From: Nemertoderma westbladi
Taxonomy: Eukaryota; Xenacoelomorpha; Nemertodermatida; Nemertodermatidae
Reading direction: 5' to 3'
Length of the DNA stretch: 40,268 nucleotides
NCBI GenBank assembly: GCA_032718475.1
Contig: JAUCBJ010000309.1
Coordinates: 1-40,268 of the forward strand
Part shown: positions 23,901 through 35,900 of the stretch, in pieces
Layout of the letters: each line of letters begins with the position of its first letter
Position numbering within the stretch: the first letter of the stretch is position 1
Notes under the pieces: generated by a model
Databases searched by the model: none
The model's input: only the letters and a program-made list of their open reading frames with translations
Told to the model about the DNA's origin: nothing
Made by a program: the position numbers and the translations under genes

Positions 23901-26900
23901 GTGCAATGTCTTTATAGTCTCCTGCAAGGCCTTTAACTTCTTTTGGATGTTCCCCAATTCTTCCTGCATATAAGCTATTCGCTGCCAATATTCAACCTGG
24001 AACAAATGGCCAACAATATTAGTTCCTCATTTGATGTCTGTAATGTCCAACACTTACCTAGTCGTGGGAGTATTTGATCACTTGATGTCTGTAATGGCCA
24101 ACACTTACCTACTCGTGGGAGTATTTGATCACTTGATGTCTGTAATGTCCAACACTTACCTAGTCGTGGGAGTATTTGATCACTTGATGTCTGTAATGTC
24201 CAACACTTACCTAGTCGTGGGAGTATTTGATCACTTGATGTCTGTAATGTCCAACACTTACCTATTCGTGGGAGTATTTGATCACTTGATGTCTGTAATG
24301 GCCAACACTTACCTAGTCGTGGGAGTATTTGATCACTTGATGTCTGTAATGTCCAACACTTACCTAGTCGTGGGAGTATTTGATCACTTGATGTCTGTAA
24401 TGTCCAACACTTACCTAGTCGTGGGAGTATTTGATCACTTGATGTCTGTAATATCCAACACTTACCTAGTCGTGGGAGTATTTGATCACTTGATGTCTGT
24501 AATGTCCAACACTTACCTATTCGTGGGAGTATTTGATCACTTGATGTCTGTAATGGCCAACACTTACCTAGTCGTGGGAGTATTTGATCACTTGATGTCT
24601 GTAATGTCCAACACTTACCTAGTCGTGGGAGTATTTGATCACTTGATGTCCGTAATGTCCAACACTTACCTAGTCGTGGGAGTATTTGATCACTTGATGT
24701 CTGAAATGTCCAACACTTACCTAGTCGTGGGAGTATTTGATCACTTGATGTCTGTAATGTCCAACACTTACCTAGTCGTGGGAGTATTTGATCACTTGAT
24801 GTCTGTAATGGCCAACACTTACCTAGTCGTGGGAGTATTTAATCACTTGGTGTCTGTAATGTCCAACACTTACCTAGTCGTGGGAGTATTTGATCACTTG
24901 ATGTCTGTAATGGCCAACACTTACCTAGTCGTGGGAGTATTTGATCACTTGATGTCTGTAATGTCCAACACTTACCTAGTCGTGGGAGTATTTGATCACT
25001 TGATGTCTGTAATGTCCAACACTTACCTAGTCGTGGGAGTATTTGATCACTTGATGTCTGTAATGGCCAACACTTACCTAGTCGTGGGAGTATTTGATCA
25101 CTTAATGTCTGTAATGTCCAACACTTACCTAGTCGTGGGAGTATTTGATCACTTGATGTCTGTAATGTCCAACACTTACCTAGTCGTGGGAGTATTTGAT
25201 CACTTGATGTCTGTAATTGCCAACACTTACCTAGTCGGGGGAGTATTTGATCACTTGATGTCTGTAATGTCCAACACTTACCTAGTCGTGGGAGTATTTG
25301 ATCACTTGATGTCTGTAATGGCCAACACTTTCCTAGTCGTGGGAGCATTTGATCACTTGATGTCTGTAATGTCCAACACTTACCTAGTCGTGGGAGTATT
25401 TGATCACTTGATGTCTGTAATGGCCAAAACTTACCTAGTCGTGGGAGTTTTTGATCACTTGATGTCTGTAATGTCCAACACTTACCTAGTCGTGGGAGTA
25501 TTTGATCACTTGATGTCTGTAATGTCCAACACTTACCTAGTCGTGGGAGTATTTGATCACTTGATGTCTGTAATGGCCAACACTTTCCTAGTCGTGGGAG
25601 CATTTGATCACTTGATGTCTGTAATGTCCAACACTTACCTAGTCGTGGGAGTATTTGATCACTTGATGTCTGTAATGGCCAACACTTACCTAGTCGTGGG
25701 AGTATTTAATCACTTGATGTCTGTAATGTCCAACACTTACCTAGTCGTGGGAGTATTTGATCACTTGATGTCTGTAATGGCCAACACTTACCTAGTCGTG
25801 GGAGTATTTGATCACTTGATGTCTGTAATGTCCAACACTTACCTAGTCGTGGGAGTATTTGATCACTTGATGTCTGTAATGGCCAACACTTACCTAGTCG
25901 TGGGAGTATTTGATCATTTGTTGTCTGTAATGTCCAACACTTACCTAGTCGTGGGAGTATTTGATCACTTGATGTCTGTAATGGCCAACACTTACCTAGT
26001 CGTGGGAGTATTTGATCACTTGATGTCTGTAATGGCCAACACTTACCTAGTCGTGGGAGTATTTGATCACTTGATGTCTGTAATGGCCAACACTTACCTA
26101 GTCGTGGGAGTATTTGATCACTTGATGTCTGTAATGTCCAACACTTACCTAGTCGTGGGAGTATTTGATCACTTGATGTCTGTAATGAACAACACTTACC
26201 TAGTCGTGGGAGTATTTGATCACTTGATGTCTGTAATGTCCAACACTTACCTAGTCGTGGGAGTATTTGATCACTTGATGACTGTAATGTCCAACACTTA
26301 CCTAGTCGTGGGAGTATTTGATCACTTGACGTCTGTAATGTCCAACACTTACCTAGTCGTGGGAGTATTTGATCACTTGATGTCTGTAATGTCCAACACT
26401 TACCTAGTCGTGGGAGTATTTGATCACTTGATGTCTGTAATGGCCAACACTTACCTAGTCGTGGGAGTATTTGATCACTTGATGTCTGTAATGTCCAACA
26501 CTTACCTAGTCGTGGGAGTATTTGATCACTTGATGTCTGTAATGTCCAACACTTACCTAGTCGTGGGAGTATTTGATCACTTGATGTCTGTAATGTCCAA
26601 CACTTACCTAGTCGTGGGAGTATTTGATCACTTGATGTCTGTAATGTCCAACACTTACCTAGTCGTGGGAGTATTTGATCACTTGATGTCTGTAATGTCC
26701 AACACTTACCTAGTCGTGGGAGTATTTGATCATTTGTTGTCTGTAATGGCCAACACTTACCTAGTCGTGGAAGTATTTGATCACTTGATGTCTGTAATGT
26801 CCAACACTTACCTAGTCGTGGGAGTATTTGATCACTTGATGTCTGTAATGTCCAACACTTACCTAGTCGTGGGAGTATTTGATCACTTGATGTCTGTAAT

Positions 26901-29900
26901 GGCCAACACTTACCTAGTCGGGGGAGTATTTGATCACTTGATGTCTGTAATGTCCAACACTTACCTAGTCGTGGGAGTATTTGATCACTTGATGTCTGTA
27001 ATGGCCAACACTTTCCTAGTCGTGGGAGCATTTGATCACTTGATGTCTGTAATGTCCAACACTTACCTAGTCGTGGGAGTATTTGATCACTTGATGTCTG
27101 TAATGGCCAACACTTACCTAGTCGTGGGAGTATTTGATCACTTGATGTCTGTAATGTCCAACACTTACCTAGTCGTGGGAGTATTTGATCACTTGATGTC
27201 TGTAATGGCCAACACTTACCTAGTCGTGGGAGTATTTGATCATTTGTTGTCTGTAATGTCCAACACTTACCTAGTCGTGGGAGTATTTGATCACTTGATG
27301 TCTGTAATGGCCAACACTTACCTAGTCGTGGGAGTATTTGATCACTTGATGTCTGTAATGGCCAACACTTACCTAGTCGTGGGAGTATTTGATCACTTGA
27401 TGTCTGTAATGGCCAACACTTACCTAGTCGTGGGAGTATTTGATCATTTGTTGTCTGTAATGTCCAACACTTACCTAGTCGTGGGAGTATTTGATCACTT
27501 GATGTCTGTAATGGCCAACACTTACCTAGTCGTGGGAGTATTTGATCATTTGTTGTCTGTAATGTCCAACACTTACCTAGTCGTGGGAGTATTTGATCAC
27601 TTGATGTCTGTAATGGCCAACACTTACCTAGTCGTGGGAGTATTTGATCATTTGTTGTCTGTAATGGCCAACACTTACCTAGTCGTGGGAGTATTTGATC
27701 ACTTGATGTCTGTAATGGCCAACACTTACCTAGTCGTGGGAGTATTTGATCATTTGTTGTCTGTAATGTCCAACACTTACCTAGTCGTGGGAGTATTTGA
27801 TCACTTGATGTCTGTAATGGCCAACACTTACCTAGTCGTGGGAGTATTTGATCACTTGATGTCTGTAATGGCCAACACTTACCTAGTCGTGGGAGTATTT
27901 GATCACTTGATGTCTGTAATGGCCAACACTTACCTAGTCGTGGGAGTATTTGATCACTTGATGTCTGTAATGTCCAACACTTACCTAGTCGTGGGAGTAT
28001 TTGATCACTTGATGTCTGTAATGAACAACACTTACCTAGTCGTGGGAGTATTTGATCACTTGATGTCTGTAATGTCCAACACTTACCTAGTCGTGGGAGT
28101 ATTTGATCACTTGATGACTGTAATGTCCAACACTTACCTAGTCGTGGGAGTATTTGATCACTTGACGTCTGTAATGTCCAACACTTACCTAGTCGTGGGA
28201 GTATTTGATCACTTGATGTCTGTAATGTCCAACACTTACCTAGTCGTGGGAGTATTTGATCACTTGATGTCTGTAATGGCCAACACTTACCTAGTCGTGG
28301 GAGTATTTGATCACTTGATGTCTGTAATGTCCAACACTTACCTAGTCGTGGGAGTATTTGATCACTTGATGTCTGTAATGTCCAACACTTACCTAGTCGT
28401 GGGAGTATTTGATCACTTGATGTCTGTAATGTCCAACACTTACCTAGTCGTGGGAGTATTTGATCACTTGATGTCTGTAATGTCCAACACTTACCTAGTC
28501 GTGGGAGTATTTGATCACTTGATGTCTGTAATGTCCAACACTTACCTAGTCGTGGGAGTATTTGATCATTTGTTGTCTGTAATGGCCAACACTTACCTAG
28601 TCGTGGAAGTATTTGATCACTTGATGTCTGTAATGTCCAACACTTACCTAGTCGTGGGAGTATTTGATCACTTGATGTCTGTAATGTCCAACACTTACCT
28701 AGTCGTGGGAGTATTTGATCACTTGATGTCTGTAATGGCCAACACTTACCTAGTCGGGGGAGTATTTGATCACTTGATGTCTGTAATGTCCAACACTTAC
28801 CTAGTCGTGGGAGTATTTGATCACTTGATGTCTGTAATGGCCAACACTTTCCTAGTCGTGGGAGCATTTGATCACTTGATGTCTGTAATGTCCAACACTT
28901 ACCTAGTCGTGGGAGTATTTGATCACTTGATGTCTGTAATGGCCAACACTTACCTAGTCGTGGGAGTATTTGATCACTTGATGTCTGTAATGTCCAACAC
29001 TTACCTAGTCGTGGGAGTATTTGATCACTTGATGTCTGTAATGGCCAACACTTACCTAGTCGTGGGAGTATTTGATCATTTGTTGTCTGTAATGTCCAAC
29101 ACTTACCTAGTCGTGGGAGTATTTGATCACTTGATGTCTGTAATGGCCAACACTTACCTAGTCGTGGGAGTATTTGATCACTTGATGTCTGTAATGGCCA
29201 ACACTTACCTAGTCGTGGGAGTATTTGATCACTTGATGTCTGTAATGGCCAACACTTACCTAGTCGTGGGAGTATTTGATCATTTGTTGTCTGTAATGTC
29301 CAACACTTACCTAGTCGTGGGAGTATTTGATCACTTGATGTCTGTAATGGCCAACACTTACCTAGTCGTGGGAGTATTTGATCATTTGTTGTCTGTAATG
29401 TCCAACACTTACCTAGTCGTGGGAGTATTTGATCACTTGATGTCTGTAATGGCCAACACTTACCTAGTCGTGGGAGTATTTGATCATTTGTTGTCTGTAA
29501 TGGCCAACACTTACCTAGTCGTGGGAGTATTTGATCACTTGATGTCTGTAATGTCCAACACTTACCTAGTCGTGGGAGTATTTGATCACTTGTTGTCTGT
29601 AATGTCCAACACTTACCTAGTCGTGGGAGTATTTGATCATTTGTTGTCTGTAATGGCCAACACTTACCTAGTCGTGGGAGTATTTGATCACTTGATGTCT
29701 GTAATGTCCAACACTTACCTAGTCGTGGGAGTATTTGATCACTTGATGTCTGTAATGGCCAACACTTACCTAGTCGTGGGAGTATTTAATCACTTGATGT
29801 CTGTAATGGCCAACACTTACCTAGTCGTGGGAGTATTTGATCACTTGATGTCTGTAATGTCCCAACACGTACCTAGTCGTGGGAGTATTTGATCACTTGA

Positions 29901-32900
29901 TGTCTGTAATGGCCAACACTTACCTAGTCGTGGGAGTATTTGATTATTTGTTGTCTGTAATGGCCAACACTTACCTAGTCGTGGGAGTATTTGATCACTT
30001 GATGCCTGTAATGGCCAACACTTACCTAGTCGTGGGAGTATTTGATCACTTGATGTCTGTAATGGCCAACACTTACCTAGTCGTGGGAGTATTTGATCAC
30101 TTGATGTCTGTAATGTCCCAACACGTACCTATTCGTGGGAGTATTTGATCATTTGTTGTCTGTAATGGCCAACACTTACCTAGTCGTGGGAGTATTTGAT
30201 CACTTGATGTCTGTAATGGCCAACACTTACCTAGTCGTGGGAGTATTTGATCATTTGTTGTCTGTAATGGCCAACACTTACCTAGTCGTGGGAGTATTTG
30301 ATCACTTGATGTCTGTAATGGCCAACACTTACCTAGTCGTGGGAGTATTTGATCACTTGATGTCTGTAAAGGCCAACACGTACCTAGTCGTGGGAGTATT
30401 TGATCACTTGATGTCTGTAATGGCCAACACTTACCTAGTCGTGGGAGTATTTGATCACTTGATGTCTGTAATGGCCAACACTTACCTAGTCGTGGGAGTA
30501 TTTATCACTTGATGTCTGTAATGGCCAACACGTACCTAGTCGTGGGAGTATTTGATCACTTGATGCCTGTAATGGCCAACACTTACCTAGTCGTGGGAGT
30601 ATTTGATCACTTGATGTCTGTAATGGCCAACACTTACCTAGTCGTGGGAGTATTTGATCATTTGTTGTCTGTAATGGCCAACACTTACCTAGTCGTGGGA
30701 GTATTTGATCACTTGATGTCTGTAATGGCCAACACTTACCTAGTCGTGGGAGTATTTGATCATTTGTTGTCTGTAATGGCCAACACTTACCTAGTCGTGG
30801 GAGTATTTGATCACTTGATGTCTGTAATGTCCAACACTTACCTAGTCGTGGGAGTATTTGATCACTTGTTGTCTGTAATGTCCAACACTTACCTAGTCGT
30901 GGGAGTATTTGATCATTTGTTGTCTGTAATGTCCAACACTTACCTAGTCGTGGGAGTATTTGATCACTTGATGTCTGTAATGGCCAACACTTACCTAGTC
31001 GTGGGAGTATTTGATCATTTGTTGTCTGTAATGTCCAACACTTACCTAGTCGTGGGAGTATTTGATCACTTGATGTATGTAATGGCCAACACTTACCTAG
31101 TCGTGGGAGTATTTGATCACTTGATGTCTGTAATGTCCAACACTTACCTAGTCGTGGGAGTATTTGATCACTTGATGTCTGTAATGTCCAACACTTACCT
31201 AGTCGTGGGAGTATTTGATCACTTGATGTCTGTAATGGCCAACACTTACCTAGTCGTGGGAGTATTTGATCACTTGATGTCTGTAATGTCCAACACTCAC
31301 CTAGTCGTGGGAGTATTTGATCACTTGATGTCTGTAATGTCCAACACTTACCTAGTCGTGGGAGTATTTGATCACTTGATGTCTGTAATGTCCAACACTT
31401 ACCTAGTCGTGGGAGTATTTGATCACTTGATGTCTGTAATGTCCAACACTTACCTAGTCGTGGGAGTATTTGATCACTTGATGTCTGTAATGTCCAACAC
31501 TTACCTAGTCGTGGGAGTATTTGATCACTTGATGTCTGTAATGGCCAACACTTACCTAGTCGTGGGAGTATTTGATCACTTGATGTCTCCAACACTTACC
31601 TAGTCGTGGGAGTATTTGATCACTTGATGTCTGTAATGTCCAACACTTACCTAGTCGTGGGAGTATTTGATCACTTGTTGTCTGTAATGGCCAACACTTA
31701 CCTAGTCGTGGGAGTATTTGATCACTTGATGTCTGTAATGTCCAACACTTACCTAGTCGTGGGAGTATTTGATCACTTGATGTCTGTAATTTCCAACACT
31801 TACCTAGTCGTGGGAGTATTTGATGCCAAATATTTCACATTTTGTTATTCTATGTAATTACCGTCTCATTTTGGCTAATTAAATTACAATTCAGGTGCTA
31901 GACGAGTAAATCCTTGCTGAGTATAGTAGCAGTGAACAAATAAACATAGCTCTGTACGACGAGTAAATCCTTGCTGAGTATAGTAGCAGTGAACAAATAA
32001 ACATAGCTCTGTGCGACGAGTAAATCCTTGCTGAGTATAGTAGCAGTGAACAAATAAACATAGCTCTGTGCGACGAGTAAATCCTTGTTGAGTATAGTAG
32101 CAGTGAACAAATAAACATAGCTCTGTGCGACGAGTAAATCCTTGCTGAGTATAGTAGCAGTGAACAAATAAACATAGCTCTGTGCGACGAGTAAATCCTT
32201 GCTGAGTATAGTAGCAGTGAACAAATAAACATAGCTCTGTGCTAGACGAGTAAATCCTTGCTGAGTATAGTTGCAGTGAACAAATAAACATAGCTCTGTG
32301 CTAGACGAGTAAATCCTTGCTGAGTATAGTAGCTGTGAACAAATAAACATAGCTCTGTGCTAGACGAGTAAATCCTTGCTGAGTATAGTAGCAGTGAACA
32401 AATAAACATAGCTCTGTGCTAGACGAGTAAATCCTTGCTGAGTATAGTAGCAGTGAACAAATAAACATAGCTCTGTGCTAGACGAGTAAATCGTTGCTGA
32501 GTATAGTAGCAGTGAACAAATAAATATAGCTCTGTGCTAGACGAGTAAATCCTTGCTGAGTATAGTAGCAGTGAAAAAATAAACATAGCTCTGTGCTAGA
32601 CGAGTAAATCCTTGCTGAGTATAGTAGCAGTGAACAAATAAATATAGCTCTGTGCTAGACGAGTAAATCCTTGCTGAGTATAGTAGCAGTGAACAAATAA
32701 ACATAGCTCTGTGCTAGACGAGTAAATCCTTGCTGAGTATAGTAGCAGTGAACAAATAAACATAGCTCTGTGCTAGACGAGTAAATCCTTGCTGAGTATA
32801 GTAGCAGTGAACAAATAAACATAGCTCTGTGCTAGACGAGTAAATCCTTGCTGAGTATAGTAGCTGTGAACAAATAAACATAGCTCTGTGCTAGACGAGT

Positions 32901-35900
32901 AAATCCTTGCTGAGTATAGTAGCAGTGAACAAATAAATATAGCTCTGTGTTAGACGAGTAAATCCTAGCTGAGTATAGTAGCAGTGAACAAATAAACATA
33001 GCTCTGTGCTAGACGAGTAAATCCTTGCTGAGTATAGTAGCTGTGAACAAATAAACATAGCTCTGTGCGACGAGTAAATCCTTGCTGAGTATAGTAGCTG
33101 TAAACAAATAAACATAGCTCTGTGCTAGACGAGTAAATCCTTGCTGAGTATAGTAGCAGTGAACAAATAAACATAGCTCTATACGAAACACTCGATATAT
33201 AATTATGTGGCCATAAACCAGATGTGTTAGTAACTCTCTCACTCATATTCTTCATTATGTTTCAGGTAAATTCATTGTACTTTCCATTCATACAAAGATT
33301 TAAACAACATCTAGTGACAGCATTTTAATATTGTTCTCACTAGAAAACTTTCTACTTGTTTTGGGGAGAGAGGGGGGGGGTGGGGGGGGGGGGGGGGGGT
33401 GGGTGGGGGGGGGGGGGGGTAGCCCATAGGAATTTACAATAAAAAAATTTGGGCACTTTATATCCCGCCGGGATGTAAAAGTTTATCTTAAATCCGGCAA
33501 TTTCCACTTTAATTCGGTAATAAAAATGTAACATTTAGGAATAAATCTATATAACATCTCCAACTTGTTGTAAACTAGTTACTGACATAATGTAAATAAA
33601 TAACAAATAATATAATATAGAATAAAATAAAGTCTCTCACCTGTTTCTCCTTTACATCCTTCTCCTGTAGACGTATAACCAACTCTAAGGCTTGCCCCAA
33701 CGACAACGGTTTCCCGCTAACATAGTTCAGATCGAGATGATGAGACATAAAACTCGTCGCCTCTAGAAGTCGATTGAACTCTCGTTCCACCAACTCGTCG
33801 CGTTCCTTCGGTACAGTTACCCCGTTGCTCTCGTATAGAGGGCATTTCTGTTTGATGTGGCTGAGTTCCATGTTAACCTGGGAGAATTACAAAGAAATTG
33901 GCCCTTCCTGCTCCGGTAGTATGTCAGAAATTACACAAAATGTAATAGAGCAAGAAACCCTGACCAATATTACAGTTAGTATAAATACAAATAGGCTACC
34001 AACCGAATATCAACAACCCAATTATTAATATAATAACATAATAAAGTCTGAAAGTCAAATAAAATAAACAGTTTTATTGTTTTTTAGCTAAATAAACTCA
34101 CCTGTTTGCTGATGACCGTCATGGGGTTGCCCCCCAACCCGGTGACCACCATGGCCCCCAGATCCGCTATGTACTGCTCCTTCCGGAACGTGGCTACCCG
34201 GCCCCCCACTCGGTCTCTCGCCTCCACAACAACTACGTCCATCCCGAAGGTCTGCAGTTGCCTAGCGACCGTCAACCCAGAGATTCCCGCTCCTACAACC
34301 ACGACTCTTCCCACCTTCTTTATCGCCAGCGGTCGGAGACGTTTATAGATACCGAAGTTAATCATTCCGTATCGCTCGAGATAGGAAAATATTCGGTTTA
34401 GTAACTGAGAGTCGGGTTGAGAATCAAAGGCCTTTAAGGCGGAATCCAATGTGAGTTCAACCTTTGGGTTATCCAGCCACGCTTGGAGCACTTGGTTACG
34501 GATGGCCACGAATATTTTAACTTTTGTTTCGTTTCCGGCTATATCAGGAAACCTCGCTGTTTCCTGAGTGCTCAGCTTATCGGCCGGAAGTCTAGATTGG
34601 AACGCCGCTCCCTCCATGTTCTGGGAACCAATCTCTTCCTTATCCGCACCCATCGCCGACGAAGATGAGGATATATCCATCAAGATTCAATAGGTCGGTT
34701 GCGCTTGTCGTCGTTCTAATTAGCTAATCGGTTGTTACCTGTGTCGTAGCGGTAGGCCCCGAAAGCGTAAGGTAGGCTGCTTAAGGTCAAATCAAAACAC
34801 AGTAGGCCTACTTCTGTGCTACCGTACTGCTGTACTGCATTAAATTACCGGTACCAGTACTGTACTAGCCTAGGGGGAAAAATTAAGTTTCTTTATGTTA
34901 AATAAAATGTATTCTGAATCCGATTAACACACTTAGAAGGCCATACTCCCACGTATAACTGAGATATTTATCGTTTCAAAACCACATATATGCCAGTTTT
35001 GCATAGACCGAATGATAAATGATTTTTATAAAACAACCTATATAGGCCTAATACATTTTACTATTATAATAAATACCGGTAGGGTAAGCCCGGGAAACGT
35101 TGATACAAAATTGGAAACAACGAATCAGGAGGTAGAATATCCCCCTATCTGTTATTATGATAGGGGGAGATTTAATTTTATTTAGGGTTTGTAATGCTTT
35201 TTAAGTAATCATTGTAAAAAATGTAATAAATTTTTTTGAACGCGAAACAACCTATATCCCTATACATAGTTTCCTACCTAATATGTGACATAATTCCAAT
35301 ACCATAACAATTTTTGTTTAAAATCCTGGAAGGTACTTAACGAGCAACACGCCCGAACACAGTCGAACACTCACAAACACACTCCAAAAACTGTGGAACA
35401 CAATCGAACACAGTCGAAAATAGAAAGAGCATAAAACAATAACACCGGGTACCAACGTTTAGATAAAATTAGCCACGCGTTGCTTTTCTATAAGTAAATT
35501 CCCGAAATTATTGAATAAAATCGTCGCGAAATTAAATATTCATTTCTTATCAGATCAGCTGATGGTAACAGGTATCATGTCGCATACCAGTAGGTTGGAA
35601 ACAAAAAATTCTTAATTTGTTGTGTACTGCTGTACTGTATAACAAACTATCTAGGGGAGCCTACCGGGTACCTGTCACATATATAGTACGAGTACCTAAT
35701 AGCGTTTTAGCTAATAGGCCTGTTTGCCTGTGTACTGGAACAGCTTGGGCTGGGACTGATTGCTGAAGATATGAATTAGGAAGTTAGGCCTACCACCGGT
35801 TACCGTACGTACATGACATGACGTACGGTGGTATCGGTACAACATAGCTACCTGAATAGCCAGTACCAGTACCAGTACCTGACTATTTAATTTCGCGACG

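Noticed and set aside
24031-29892. A 1953-codon plus-strand ORF and a 1053-codon minus-strand ORF across the 51-bp array
   Set aside because: The 51-bp period is a multiple of three and lacks stops, so open frames arise on both strands automatically. The region is intronic to KDM1A and the 17-residue units look like no known domain.
24005-33180. Possible CRISPR-like arrays
   Set aside because: Units are contiguous tandem repeats without unique spacers, in a eukaryotic intron.
22203-34683. KDM1A as a processed or decayed pseudogene
   Set aside because: All four exons are open, phases match, splice sites are consensus and catalytic residues including the FAD-site lysine are kept.
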